From Mesorhizobium sp. (GTDB lineage: Bacteria > Pseudomonadota > Alphaproteobacteria > Rhizobiales > Rhizobiaceae), in NCBI GenBank assembly GCA_004017535.1, contig SAJS01000001.1, positions 558,001 through 622,000 of the forward strand: 64,000 nucleotides of DNA. Reading direction: 5' to 3'. Positions 1-8,989 of the stretch are shown in pieces. The notes beneath the pieces are model-generated. The model did no database searches. It had not been told where the DNA came from and was given only the letters and a program-made list of their open reading frames with translations. Each line of letters begins with the position of its first letter. Position 1 is the first letter of the stretch. Position numbers and translations under genes: made by a program.

Positions 1-99
1 GCCGAGCGCGGCCGCCATCAGCATCTCGCGGCCGAAACCCAGCGCGCGGCTCATCAGCGTGCCGGAAGCGACGGTGGCGAATTTCTTGACGAGGCTCAT
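1..99 (-). CDS. murJ: Lipid II flippase MurJ (MviN), N-terminal fragment
   Basis: Only the first 33 codons are present; the gene runs off the left edge. The translation begins MSLVKKFATVASGTLMSRAL and continues GFGREMLMAAALG, the typical start of MurJ/MviN, in which the first transmembrane helix carries the SRxLGF signature. MurJ flips lipid-linked peptidoglycan precursor across the inner membrane. It lies 40 bp downstream of glnD on the same strand, an arrangement known in other Rhizobiales, so co-transcription with glnD is likely. Identification rests on the N-terminus alone. Confidence 0.85.
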   Translation of the reverse strand, partial: MSLVKKFATVASGTLMSRALGFGREMLMAAALG

Positions 100-139
100 G
101 CCGGGAAGGACTGCCAGGGAAATTGCGTCAAATGGATGG

Positions 140-2941
140 TCACTCGGCCGCCGCCTTGGCCTTGCCGTTGCGTTCCGGCGAATTGCCTTCCAGCGTATCG
201 ATCAGCCGCTTGTGGATGGTGGCCGTGCGCGTCGGACTGTCGATCTTCTGTCCGGTCAGGTCGGTGACGTAGAATGTGTCGATGACCTTCTCGCCGAAGG
301 TGGTGATATGCGCCGAGGCGATGTCGAGCGAAAGGTCGGAGAGCGTGCCGGTGATCTCGGACAGCAGCCCCGGCCGGTCCAGCCCCTCGACCTCGATCAC
401 CGAAAATCGGTTCGACAGCGTGTTGCGGATCTCGGCGCGCGGCGGAATGCGGAACACCTTGGCGCCGCGCTTCGGCTTGGTGCGCTTCTCGATCATCTCG
501 GGCAACCAGCTCTTGCCGGAAAGCACGTCCTCGATCAGCCGGCCGACGCGCTCGGCGCGTCGGCGCTCGTCCTCGTCGAGATCGAACTCCCGGGAAATCA
601 GGATGGTGTCCAGCGCGCGCCCGTCGGAAGTGGTGAAGATCTGCGCGTCGACGATGTTGCCGCCGGCCGCGGCGCAAGCCCCGGCGATGATCGACAGCAG
701 GCGCGGATGGTCCGGCGCCAGCACGGTGATCTCGGTCACCGCCTCGAATTCATGGGTCTTGACCATGGTCGCGAGCTTCTTGCCCGCCGCATCCGCCTCA
801 CGGATGAATTCGGCGTGGCGCAGCTGGTCGTTGAGGTCGACCGTCAGCAGATAGTTCTCATAATGCTGCGCGACATAGCGCTTGCGCTCCTTGGCCGGCC
901 AGGCCGAGAGCGCCTCGGCCAGGCGCTCGCGTGCGGCGGCGGTGCGTTGCGCACGCGACACTTCCGAGAAGCCGCCGGTCAGCAGCAACTCGGTCTCGTA
1001 ATAGAGCGTGCGCAGCAACTGGCCCTTCCAGCCGTTCCAAACGCCCGGCCCGACGCCGCGTATGTCGCAGACGGTGAGGACCAAAAGCAGCTTCAGCCGC
1101 TCGACCGACTGCACGATCGAGGCGAAATCCTCGATCGTCTTGCGGTCGTTGAGGTCGCGCGTCTGCGCCGTCATCGACATCACGAGGTGGTTTTCGACCA
1201 GCCAGGCGACCGTCTCGGTATCGGCCGCCGACAGCCCCATATGCGGACAGATGCGTCGCGCGATCCTGGCGCCGGCTTCCGAATGGTCTTCCGGCCGGCC
1301 CTTGGCGATGTCGTGCAGCAGCACCGCGACGTAAAGCGCTTCGCGGCTCTTCTTCAGCCCCGGCATCAGCGAATGCGCCAGCGGGTGAATCTTCTCGCCA
1401 TCGCCACGCTCGATCTCTGCCAGCACGCCGATGCAGCGGATCAGATGCTCGTCCACCGTATAGTGGTGGTACATCGAGAACTGCATCATGGCGACGATCT
1501 TGCCGAAGTCGGGGATTAGCCTGCCGAGCAGCCCGGCCTCGTTCATGCGCCTGAGATTGAGCTCGGCGTTGCGGTCCGAGGTCAATATGTCGAGGAACAG
1601 CCGGTTGGCCTCCTCGTCGCGCCGGAGCGACTTGTTGACCAAGCCGAGCGAGCGGGTGAGCAGCTTCAGCGCGTCGGGATGGAACTCCAGCCCATGCTTG
1701 TCGGCAAACCAGAACAACCTCAGCAGGTTGACCGGGTCGCGTTCGAACACGCCGTCGTCGGCGATGTTGATGCGGTGGTTGTCGACAATGAAATCGGACG
1801 TGCCGGCAAGCTTGCGCTTGCGCCGCTGGAAGGTGAGGAAGATGCGGTTGAAGCCAGGCACATGCTTGGCCTGCTCTTCCTCGAGGGCCGCGCAGAAGAT
1901 GCGGGTGAGGTCGCCGACATCCTTGGCGACGAGGAAATAGTGCTTCATGAAACGCTCGACCGCCGACAGGCCGGGATGCGTCGTGTAACCCAGACGTTCG
2001 GCGATCTCGCGCTGGATGTCGAAATGCAGCCGCTCCTCCGCCTTGCCGGTGAGGAAGTGCATGTGGCAGCGCACCGCCCAGAGGAAATCCTCGGCCTTCT
2101 GGAACTCGCGGTATTCGGCTTGGGTGAAGACGCCCTTCTCGACCAGCTCCTCGCCGGTGCGCACGCGGTAGAAATATTTGCCGATCCAGAACAGTGTCTG
2201 CAGGTCGCGCAACCCGCCCTTGCCGTCCTTGACATTGGGCTCGACCAGATAGCGGCTTTCGCCGGCCTTGGCGTGGCGCTCGTCGCGCTCGGCAAGCTTG
2301 GCCTGCACATATTCCGGCCCGGTCGTGCGCACCACCTCGTGGTCGAAGCGGGTGAGCAGCTCTTCATAGAGCTTCTGTTCGCCCCACAGGAAACGCGCCT
2401 CGAGGATCGAGGTGCGGATGGTGATGTCGCTGCGGGAGAGCCGCAAGCAGTCCTCGATGTTGCGGGTGGCGTGGCCGACCTTCAGCCCCATGTCCCACAG
2501 CATGTAGAGCATATACTCCACGATCTGCTCGCCCCATGGCGTCTGCTTGTAGGGCAGCAGGAACAGGAGGTCGATGTCGGAGCCCGGCGCCAGCGTGCCG
2601 CGGCCGTAGCCGCCGACCGCCACGACCGCCATGCGCTCGGCCACCGAACGGTTCTTGACCCGGTAGACATGGGTGGCGGCGAAATCATAGAGCGCCCGGA
2701 TCAGCTCATCCATCAGATGCGAGATTCGCTCGGCGCAGGCATTGCCGCCGCCATCCTCCTTGAGCATGGCCTCGGCGATCTTGCGCCCCTCCGCCAGCCT
2801 GGCTTTGAGCAATTGGAGCACGGCGGTGCGAACCGCCGGTCCCGAACCGTCGCCGGCGCTTGCCGACGTCAGCGCGGTCAATTCGCGGCGCAAGGCGTCG
2901 CCATCGATGATTTCGTTGAGTTTCAGGGAGATCTTTGCCAT
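140..2941 (-). CDS. glnD: Bifunctional uridylyltransferase/uridylyl-removing enzyme (PII sensor) GlnD
   Basis: This 933-residue protein has the full GlnD layout. A nucleotidyltransferase domain carries GGYGRG and GSDIDLL (residues about 110-126), an HD phosphohydrolase domain carries [18 protein letters not shown] (about 535-555), and two C-terminal ACT domains begin near residues 735 and 845. GlnD uridylylates PII proteins when glutamine is low and removes UMP when glutamine is high, setting nitrogen regulation. The frame stays open upstream, but ATG at 2941 (MAKISLKL) gives the usual family length and the extension is arginine-rich, non-conserved translation. No strong ribosome binding site is visible. 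murJ follows 40 bp downstream. Confidence 0.96.
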   Translation of the reverse strand: MAKISLKLNEIIDGDALRRELTALTSASAGDGSGPAVRTAVLQLLKARLAEGRKIAEAMLKEDGGGNACAERISHLMDELIRALYDFAATHVYRVKNRSVAERMAVVAVGGYGRGTLAPGSDIDLLFLLPYKQTPWGEQIVEYMLYMLWDMGLKVGHATRNIEDCLRLSRSDITIRTSILEARFLWGEQKLYEELLTRFDHEVVRTTGPEYVQAKLAERDERHAKAGESRYLVEPNVKDGKGGLRDLQTLFWIGKYFYRVRTGEELVEKGVFTQAEYREFQKAEDFLWAVRCHMHFLTGKAEERLHFDIQREIAERLGYTTHPGLSAVERFMKHYFLVAKDVGDLTRIFCAALEEEQAKHVPGFNRIFLTFQRRKRKLAGTSDFIVDNHRINIADDGVFERDPVNLLRLFWFADKHGLEFHPDALKLLTRSLGLVNKSLRRDEEANRLFLDILTSDRNAELNLRRMNEAGLLGRLIPDFGKIVAMMQFSMYHHYTVDEHLIRCIGVLAEIERGDGEKIHPLAHSLMPGLKKSREALYVAVLLHDIAKGRPEDHSEAGARIARRICPHMGLSAADTETVAWLVENHLVMSMTAQTRDLNDRKTIEDFASIVQSVERLKLLLVLTVCDIRGVGPGVWNGWKGQLLRTLYYETELLLTGGFSEVSRAQRTAAARERLAEALSAWPAKERKRYVAQHYENYLLTVDLNDQLRHAEFIREADAAGKKLATMVKTHEFEAVTEITVLAPDHPRLLSIIAGACAAAGGNIVDAQIFTTSDGRALDTILISREFDLDEDERRRAERVGRLIEDVLSGKSWLPEMIEKRTKPKRGAKVFRIPPRAEIRNTLSNRFSVIEVEGLDRPGLLSEITGTLSDLSLDIASAHITTFGEKVIDTFYVTDLTGQKIDSPTRTATIHKRLIDTLEGNSPERNGKAKAAAE

Positions 2942-3066
2942 TCGGCGGCGTCTATAGCCTGTTTTCTTCGCGCTGTGTATGGGCCTGGCGTCCGCGTTTC
3001 CGATGGCGCGCGATTGATGCAGTGCAAGGCCAAACGACCAGAATTTCCGAAAGTCGAAACTGGCCC

Positions 3067-3097
3067 TTGACCTTCCAGTAGCTGGAAGGACTACCTC
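3067..3097 (+). promoter_or_regulatory. CueR/HmrR-type copper-responsive promoter and operator
   Basis: A perfect inverted repeat CCTTCCAG-TAG-CTGGAAGG (3071-3089) sits inside a promoter with -35 TTGACC (3067-3072), a 19-bp spacer and -10 TACCTC (3092-3097). The long spacer with the dyad between -35 and -10 is the hallmark of MerR-family promoters, and the sequence closely resembles known CueR/HmrR copA operators. It lies 33 bp upstream of the copper ATPase start. No MerR-family gene is in the window, so the regulator must be elsewhere. Confidence 0.85.
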
Positions 3098-3129
3098 AGC
3101 CTCAATTCGAGAATTCCGAGGTATTGCTG

Positions 3130-5634
3130 ATGACCCATTCCGACCACAACCATCATCACTCGCATGGCGCGTCCTGCTGCTCCGGGAAAACTGCAGGGAC
3201 CGCGGCCGAAGCGGTGATTCGCGATCCTGTCTGCGGCATGATGGTCGATCCGGCGGCCGGCAAGCCGACGGCCGAGCATGACGGACGAACCTTCCATTTC
3301 TGCAGCGAGCGCTGCCGCACGAAATTCGTTGTCGAGCCGGAGAGCTACCTGACCGCCACCGATCCTGTCTGTGGCATGAGCGTCGACCGCGCCAGCGCCA
3401 GGCACTTTGTGCGCCATGATGGCCAGGGCTTCTATTTCTGCTCCGCCGTTTGCCGGGGCAAGTTCGAGGCGGAGCCGGCAAAATACCTTGCCGGCCGGCC
3501 CGAGCCGCAGCCGATGCCGAAGGGCACGCGGTACACCTGCCCGATGCACCCTGAAATCATCCGCGACAAGCCCGGCTCCTGCCCGATCTGCGGCATGGCG
3601 CTGGAGCCGATGGGCGTGCCGACCGGCGATGAAGGCCCGAATCCCGAGCTGGTCGATTTCACGCGCCGGTTCTGGATCAGCGCGGCGCTTTCCGCTCCTC
3701 TCCTGATCTTCGCCATGGCGCCGATGCTGGGCCTCAGCTTCGAAAGTCTCATCGACGGCCGGACGAAGACATGGGTAGAGCTGGCGCTGGCGAGCCCGGT
3801 GGTGCTTTGGGCGGCGTTTCCGTTTTTCCATCGCGGTTGGGAGTCGGTTGTCAACCGCAGCCCCAATATGTGGACGCTGATTTCGCTGGGCGTCGGCGCG
3901 GCCTATCTCTACAGCGTGGTCGCCGCCCTTTTCCCGGACATCTTCCCGCATGAGTTCCGCGGCCATGACGGTGCCGTGCCGGTCTATTTCGAAGCTGCTG
4001 CCGTCATCGTCGCGCTTGTCTTCCTCGGCCAGGTGCTGGAACTCAGAGCCCGCGAGCGCACCGGCTCGGCCATTCGCGCGCTCCTCGACCTTGCCCCGAA
4101 GACGGCGCGCCTGATCGGCGCCGACGGTTCCGAGAAGGATGTGCCGCTCGACAGCGTCCAGACCGACGACCGGCTGCGCATTCGTCCGGGCGACGCCGTT
4201 CCGGTCGACGGCATCGTGCTGGAAGGTCGCTCGGCGGTCGATGAATCGATGATCACGGGCGAGCCGCTGCCAGTCGAGAAGACGGAAGGCTCCGCGCTTA
4301 CCGGCGGCACGCTGAACAAGAACGGCTCGCTGGTCATGCGCGCCGAGAAGGTCGGTGCCGAGACGACGCTGTCGCGCATCGTCGAGATGGTCGCCAAGGC
4401 GCAGCGCTCGCGCGCGCCGATCCAGGGGCTGGCCGACCGCGTGTCCTACTATTTCGTCCCGGCCGTGGTGCTGGTCGCCACTATCGCCTTCATCGCCTGG
4501 GCGCTCCTCGGTCCTCAGCCGAGCCTGATCTTCGCCATCGTCTCGGCTGTATCGGTGCTGATCATCGCCTGTCCCTGCGCGCTTGGTCTGGCGACGCCGA
4601 TGTCGATCATGACGGCGACCGGACGCGGCGCGCATGCCGGCGTGCTCATCAAGGAAGCGGCGGCGCTGGAGCGTTTCGCCTCGGTCGACACGCTGATTGT
4701 CGACAAGACCGGCACGCTGACCGAAGGTAAGCCGAGGCTCACCGATGTCGTGCCGGCCGGAGATATCGATGAGAATGAGCTGCTGGGCCTTGCAGCCGCA
4801 CTTGAAAAGGGTTCGGAGCATCCATTGGCCGAGGCGATCGTCGAGGGCGCCGTCGCGCGCGGCATGAAGCTGGCCGAAGCCGGCGATTTCGAAGCTGTCA
4901 CCGGCAAGGGCGTCTCGGGCACGGTTTCGGGCAGGAAGGTCGCTCTCGGCAATGCGGCGATGATGGCGGACCTCGGCGTCGAAACATCGGCGGCCAATGC
5001 CGAGGCGATGCAGGCCGAAGGCAAGACGGCCATGTTCGTGGCCGTCGATGGCGGCTTCGCCGGCATCGTCGCCGTGGCCGATCCCGTCAAGGCAACGACG
5101 GCCGAGGCGATCAAGGCCCTGCACGACAGGGGCCTGAGGATCATCATGGCAACCGGCGACAACGAGCGCACGGCAAAAGCGATCGCCGGCAAGCTCGGCA
5201 TCGACGAGGTCCGCGCCGGCCTGCTGCCGGATGAGAAGGGCGCGCTGGTCGAGCAACTGCGTGCGGGCGGCGCTGGCGTGGCCATGGCCGGCGACGGCGT
5301 CAACGATGCGCCGGCGTTGGCCGGCGCCGATGTCGGCATCGCCATGGGGACCGGCGCCGATGTCGCTGTCGAAAGCGCGGGCATCACGCTGGTCAAGGGT
5401 GACCTTAACGGCATCGTCAGGGCGCGCACGCTGGCCCAGGCGACGATACGCAACATCCGTCAGAACCTGTTCTTCGCCTTCCTCTACAACGTGCTCGGCG
5501 TGCCCGTTGCGGCCGGCGTGCTCTATCCACTCACCGGCACGCTTCTGTCGCCGATGATAGCGGCGGCGGCGATGAGCCTGTCGTCGGTGTCGGTCATTAG
5601 CAATGCTTTGCGGCTGAGGACGTTGAAACTCTGA
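3130..5634 (+). CDS. copA: Copper-translocating P-type ATPase with tandem YHS domains
   Basis: The protein has about 834 residues. The N-terminus is His-rich ([17 protein letters not shown]), followed by two YHS domains (each starting DPVCGM), a heavy-metal-binding segment YTCPMHPEI...[11 protein letters not shown] near residue 135, then the P1B-ATPase core. That core has CPC in helix 6 ([10 protein letters not shown], about 480), the phosphorylation site [11 protein letters not shown] (about 523) and [10 protein letters not shown] (about 721). CPC indicates Cu+/Ag+ export across the inner membrane. There is no classical CXXC HMA domain; the YHS pair may replace it. ATG 3130 is preferred over TTG 3124 because GAGG at 3118-3121 is spaced 8 nt from it. 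The CueR-type promoter upstream supports copper specificity. Confidence 0.93.
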   Translation: MTHSDHNHHHSHGASCCSGKTAGTAAEAVIRDPVCGMMVDPAAGKPTAEHDGRTFHFCSERCRTKFVVEPESYLTATDPVCGMSVDRASARHFVRHDGQGFYFCSAVCRGKFEAEPAKYLAGRPEPQPMPKGTRYTCPMHPEIIRDKPGSCPICGMALEPMGVPTGDEGPNPELVDFTRRFWISAALSAPLLIFAMAPMLGLSFESLIDGRTKTWVELALASPVVLWAAFPFFHRGWESVVNRSPNMWTLISLGVGAAYLYSVVAALFPDIFPHEFRGHDGAVPVYFEAAAVIVALVFLGQVLELRARERTGSAIRALLDLAPKTARLIGADGSEKDVPLDSVQTDDRLRIRPGDAVPVDGIVLEGRSAVDESMITGEPLPVEKTEGSALTGGTLNKNGSLVMRAEKVGAETTLSRIVEMVAKAQRSRAPIQGLADRVSYYFVPAVVLVATIAFIAWALLGPQPSLIFAIVSAVSVLIIACPCALGLATPMSIMTATGRGAHAGVLIKEAAALERFASVDTLIVDKTGTLTEGKPRLTDVVPAGDIDENELLGLAAALEKGSEHPLAEAIVEGAVARGMKLAEAGDFEAVTGKGVSGTVSGRKVALGNAAMMADLGVETSAANAEAMQAEGKTAMFVAVDGGFAGIVAVADPVKATTAEAIKALHDRGLRIIMATGDNERTAKAIAGKLGIDEVRAGLLPDEKGALVEQLRAGGAGVAMAGDGVNDAPALAGADVGIAMGTGADVAVESAGITLVKGDLNGIVRARTLAQATIRNIRQNLFFAFLYNVLGVPVAAGVLYPLTGTLLSPMIAAAAMSLSSVSVISNALRLRTLKL

Positions 5635-5677
5635 ACGAAGCTCCCAGATACGAACCTCAACCACAAGGAGACCTTGA

Positions 5678-6067
5678 ATGACCCTGGCCAAGAAAATCGT
5701 GCTGCTTTTGATGGCGGCGGGAATGCTGCTCGCCGTCTTCCTCGAAAGCGTGCCGGCCTCGTCGGAGGAGATGAAGCACGACATGTCCAAGATGGCGATG
5801 GGCGCCCAGAGCCCGGCCACGGCGGGCTATGAGGCGGCGATGAAAAAGATGCACAAGGACATGGCGATCAAATACACCGGCAATGCCGATGTCGATTTCG
5901 TCCGTGGCATGATCCCGCATCATCAGGGCGCCATCGACATGGCCAAGGTGGTGATCGCCAACGGCAAGGATCCGGAAATCCGCAAGCTCGCCGAAGGCGT
6001 GGTGAAGGCGCAGGAAGCCGAGATCAAGCAGATGCAGGACTGGCTCGCCAAACACCCGGCGAAGTAG
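5678..6067 (+). CDS. DUF305 (CopM-like) periplasmic metal-binding protein
   Basis: This 129-residue protein has an N-terminal signal or anchor segment ([21 protein letters not shown]), a Met/His-rich stretch ([11 protein letters not shown]) and the DUF305 core [22 protein letters not shown]305 proteins bind copper in the periplasm through His and Met residues; CopM of cyanobacteria is a known member. It lies 43 bp downstream of the copper ATPase with an AAGGAG ribosome site just before the ATG, so the two very likely form one copper-resistance operon: the ATPase exports Cu+ and this protein holds it outside the cytoplasm. The role in this organism is inferred. Confidence 0.88.
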   Translation: MTLAKKIVLLLMAAGMLLAVFLESVPASSEEMKHDMSKMAMGAQSPATAGYEAAMKKMHKDMAIKYTGNADVDFVRGMIPHHQGAIDMAKVVIANGKDPEIRKLAEGVVKAQEAEIKQMQDWLAKHPAK

Positions 6068-6158
6068 CGGCTCCCGGGAAATGCAGGCGGCCAGGCGGCT
6101 TTGGTCTGGATTTCCGGTTTTGGCTGTGCTGCGATCCGGCCCCACGCGGAGAAAGCCC

Positions 6159-7004
6159 ATGCCGTCAACAGTCAGAACCCTCAAGCTGCCGTCCGGCGAG
6201 GCCGTTCCGGTGCTGGGCCAGGGCACCTGGAAGATGGGCGAGGACCGCCGCCGCCGCGCAGATGAGGTGGCGGCGCTGAAGCTCGGGCTCGATCTCGGCA
6301 TCACCCTCATCGACACCGCCGAAATGTATGCCAGCGGCGGCGCCGAGGAGGTGGTGGCGGAGGCGATCGCCGGGCGCCGCGACGAGACCTTCGTGGTCTC
6401 CAAGGTGCTGCCCTCCAACGCTTCGCGCGCCGGCGTCAAACGCGCCTGCGAGGCCAGCCTGAAGCGGCTTTCCACCGACTGCATCGATCTCTATCTGCTG
6501 CATTGGCCTGGCAGCGTGCCGCTGTCCGAAACGGTGGAAGCGTTCGAGGCGCTGAAGGCTGAAGGCAAGATCCGTTACTGGGGCGTCAGCAATTTCGATA
6601 CCGACGAAATGGAGGACCTTGTCGGTCTAACGTCCGGCGGCAATGTCCAGACCAACCAGGTGCTCTACAACCTGTCGCGGCGCGGCCCGGAATTCGACCT
6701 TGCGCCCTGGTGCGCGGAGCGCGGGATCCCGCTGATGGCCTATTCGCCGGTCGAGCAGGGCGCGCTGGCGCGCAATGCGCTGCTGGAGGCCATTGCTGCC
6801 CGGCACAACGCCACGGCCGCGCAGATCGCGCTCGCCTGGGCGATGGCACAGCCGGGCGTCATCGCCATCCCGAAGGCCAGCCGTCAGGAGCATGTCCGCC
6901 AGAATGCCGCCGCGCTCGACATCAAGCTGACGCCTGAGGATTTCGCCGATCTCGACCGCGCCTTCCCGCCGCCGACGCGCAAGCGCGGCCTGGAGATGAT
7001 CTAG
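6159..7004 (+). CDS. Aldo/keto reductase
   Basis: The 281-residue AKR barrel has the catalytic tetrad: Asp in [12 protein letters not shown], Tyr in the same segment, Lys in [11 protein letters not shown] and His in DLYLLHWPG. The C-terminal half holds the NADPH-binding region ([14 protein letters not shown]). The start at 6159 ([10 protein letters not shown]) is preferred because GGAG lies 7 nt upstream; the frame remains open to 6081. It reduces carbonyls with NADPH; the substrate cannot be told from sequence. It follows the DUF305 gene by about 90 bp on the same strand and may be read through from the copper promoter. Confidence 0.92.
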   Translation: MPSTVRTLKLPSGEAVPVLGQGTWKMGEDRRRRADEVAALKLGLDLGITLIDTAEMYASGGAEEVVAEAIAGRRDETFVVSKVLPSNASRAGVKRACEASLKRLSTDCIDLYLLHWPGSVPLSETVEAFEALKAEGKIRYWGVSNFDTDEMEDLVGLTSGGNVQTNQVLYNLSRRGPEFDLAPWCAERGIPLMAYSPVEQGALARNALLEAIAARHNATAAQIALAWAMAQPGVIAIPKASRQEHVRQNAAALDIKLTPEDFADLDRAFPPPTRKRGLEMI

Positions 7005-7046
7005 CCACAACCTCGATCCGGATTTTGCGAGAGCCGGGAGCAGGCA

Positions 7047-7856
7047 TTGGAACGAATTTCAGCCGGACCCTATCACACGCCCTATAAGATCGGCGACTTG
7101 ACCGTCACCTCGCTGCGCGACGGTTATGTCGACATGCCCGTCCGGCGATTGCGCCAGCCGGGAGACAAGCCCTTCGGTGACGATCTCCCCTCGCAGGTGC
7201 CGCTCTTCGAAGGCGCGCTCCGATTGTCGGTCAATACCTTTGCCATCGACGACGGCCGCGAAATCACACTAATCGATACGGGCTCCTCGAACGCCTGGCA
7301 CCCGACGATGGGCTTTCTGCCGCAGGCGCTGAGCGAGGCGAAGATCGCCGTCGGCCGGATACGCACAGTTGCCTTTACCCATACGCATCTCGACCATATC
7401 CACGGGCTGGTCCGTTCGGATGGCCGGGACGGCTTCCCGCAACTGTCCCGCCTGCTTGTCCCTCGAGCAGAGCTCGACATGTTCCGGTCCGTAGCAAGGT
7501 TGAGCCGTTTCCATGATCGAGCACGGCCTTTGGATCCGGGACAGCGTCTGAGCGCGAATATCGAGGCGATCGCCGCGCCGGGCCACGAAATCGGCCACAC
7601 CGGCTTTCGTGTCACGAGCGGCGGCGAGACGTTGCTGGTCTGGGGCGACCTCGTGCATGCGCCGTCGCTTCAGTTCGAGCGACCGGAGATAGCATGGGAA
7701 TTCGACGCCGATCAGGACCAGGCGCGCGAGACCCGGCTGCGCATTTTGGCGCTTGCCGCCGACAATGCCTGGTGCGTTGCCGGAGCGCATCTCGATTCAC
7801 CGGGCGTCGGTCGGGTTTCGCGAACCGAAGCTGCCTTTCGCTTCGAACCCCTGTAG
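7047..7856 (+). CDS. Metallo-beta-lactamase-fold hydrolase
   Basis: The 269-residue protein carries the MBL zinc site: HTHLDH (about residue 112-117), a later His in APGHEIGHTG and an Asp in VWGDLVHAPSLQF. The fold family includes lactonases, glyoxalase II and other hydrolases; the N-terminal part (YKIGDLTVTSLRDGY) resembles the quorum-quenching lactonase-like subgroup, but the substrate is unknown. Translation starts at TTG 7047, supported by GGGAG six nt upstream and the absence of a nearby ATG. It is 42 bp downstream of the aldo/keto reductase and probably co-transcribed. Its 3' end nearly meets the convergent TetR gene. Confidence 0.88.
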   Translation: MERISAGPYHTPYKIGDLTVTSLRDGYVDMPVRRLRQPGDKPFGDDLPSQVPLFEGALRLSVNTFAIDDGREITLIDTGSSNAWHPTMGFLPQALSEAKIAVGRIRTVAFTHTHLDHIHGLVRSDGRDGFPQLSRLLVPRAELDMFRSVARLSRFHDRARPLDPGQRLSANIEAIAAPGHEIGHTGFRVTSGGETLLVWGDLVHAPSLQFERPEIAWEFDADQDQARETRLRILALAADNAWCVAGAHLDSPGVGRVSRTEAAFRFEPL

Positions 7857-7864
7857 GAGCCGGG

Positions 7865-8434
7865 CTAAATCTTCGCCGGCAGTCCAAGCCGCATCCGCGA
7901 TCGCCGCAATGCCCTTGACAACACGTCGAGGTCGCTGGCGGCGCGGGCAAGCGTGAGCGCGCCCTGAATGGCGGCGACGGCCTCCTCGGCCAGCTCGCTG
8001 GCCTCGTCCGGCCGGCGCCCGGATCGCACGAGCGCACCGGCAAGATGCGTCACCCAGCGGCCGAAATAATCCCTTATCTGGCCGGCGAAGAGATCGCGCG
8101 AGTCATCCAGCGCGAAAGCGCCAATCAGGCAAACGCGCCGTCCCGAGCGGAAATAGCTGTCCGTCGCCTCGAGCATCTGCTCGATCCCTGCCAGCGGATC
8201 GCCGCTGTCGCGCAACGGCGCGAAGACATTGTCCGCGAACCATCCGTCGATATGGGTGATGACGGCCCTCGCCATCTCTTCCTTGCCGCCGGGAAAGAAG
8301 TGGTAGAGGCTTCCTTTGCCCAACCCCGTCGCTCCGCCGATCAGGGCCAGGCTGGCGCCCTCATAGCCATGCTCGCGGAAAACCTCGGCAACGGTTCCCA
8401 GCAACTGGTCGCGATCCGGGGCGATGCGCCGCAT
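7865..8434 (-). CDS. TetR/AcrR-family transcriptional regulator
   Basis: The 189-residue protein has an N-terminal TetR helix-turn-helix (GYEGASLALIGGATGLGKGS then LYHFFPGGKEEMARAVI) and a C-terminal ligand domain resembling the LmrA/YxaF type (CLIGAFALDDSRD...FGRWVTHLAGAL). It lies 10 bp downstream of the SnoaL-like gene on the same strand and is almost certainly co-transcribed with it. The only strong dyad in front of this operon is at 8948-8967, overlapping the promoter, so autorepression of the two-gene operon is the simplest model. The ligand is unknown. Confidence 0.9.
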   Translation of the reverse strand: MRRIAPDRDQLLGTVAEVFREHGYEGASLALIGGATGLGKGSLYHFFPGGKEEMARAVITHIDGWFADNVFAPLRDSGDPLAGIEQMLEATDSYFRSGRRVCLIGAFALDDSRDLFAGQIRDYFGRWVTHLAGALVRSGRRPDEASELAEEAVAAIQGALTLARAASDLDVLSRALRRSRMRLGLPAKI

Positions 8435-8444
8435 CGACCCGCCC

Positions 8445-8909
8445 CTAGAGCCCGAGCTCCGAAAGACCGGGATGGTCGTCCGGCCGGCGGCCGAGCGGCC
8501 AATGATACTTCCGCTCGCTCTCGGTGATCGGCAGGTCGTTGATGCTCGCCACGCGCCGGCGCATCAGCCCTACCTCGTCGAATTCCCAGTTCTCGTTGCC
8601 ATAGGAGCGGAACCAATGACCGCTGTCGTCTCGCCATTCATAGGCGAAGCGCACCGCGATGCGGTTCTCGTTCCAGGTCCACACCTCCTTGATGAGGCGA
8701 TAGTCCAGCTCGCGCGCCCATTTGCGCTTGAGGAAGCCGACGATCTCACCGCGCCCTGAAATGAACTCGGTCCGGTTCCGCCAGACGCTGTCCTCGGTAT
8801 AGGCGAGCGAAACCCGTTTCGGGTCGCGGCTGTTCCAGGCATCCTCCGCAAGGCGCGCCTTTTGCGCCGCTGTCTCGGCCGTGAAGGGCGGCAAGGGCGG
8901 ACGGCTCAT
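8445..8909 (-). CDS. SnoaL/NTF2-like protein (DUF1348 type)
   Basis: This 154-residue protein has a DUF1348 signature: [40 protein letters not shown], then [16 protein letters not shown] and [13 protein letters not shown]. These small cone-shaped NTF2-fold proteins are of uncertain function, often reported as isomerase- or hydrolase-like. Start ATG 8909 has AGGAG spaced 6 nt. It is the first gene of an operon with the TetR gene and is therefore the probable main target of that repressor. Confidence 0.88.
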   Translation of the reverse strand: MSRPPLPPFTAETAAQKARLAEDAWNSRDPKRVSLAYTEDSVWRNRTEFISGRGEIVGFLKRKWARELDYRLIKEVWTWNENRIAVRFAYEWRDDSGHWFRSYGNENWEFDEVGLMRRRVASINDLPITESERKYHWPLGRRPDDHPGLSELGL

Positions 8910-8947
8910 GAATATCTCCTGTCGGCTCGGATCATCGCTTACCCGAA

Positions 8948-8974
8948 ATTGTACCGAACGGTACAATGAGTCAA
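8948..8974 (-). promoter_or_regulatory. TetR operator overlapping promoter of the SnoaL-tetR operon
   Basis: A perfect dyad of two 9-bp arms, ATTGTACCG-AA-CGGTACAAT, occupies 8948-8967. On the minus strand a -35 TTGACT (8974-8969) and -10 TACAAT (8953-8948) flank it with a 15-bp spacer, so the operator covers the spacer and the -10 box. It lies 39 bp upstream of the SnoaL-like start. Dyads of this length and placement are typical for TetR-family autoregulation. The pairing with the adjacent TetR protein is inferred from position. Confidence 0.75.
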
Positions 8975-8989
8975 TGGCGGCCCTCCAGC

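Noticed and set aside
140-3481. N-terminally extended GlnD starting at 3481.
   Set aside because: The extra 180 residues are basic, low-complexity translation lying antisense to the copper ATPase start. ATG 2941 gives the family length.
3091-5820. Open frame of 909 codons on the minus strand opposite the copper ATPase.
   Set aside because: Composition and position mark it as a shadow of the ATPase gene. It also crosses the CueR-type promoter.
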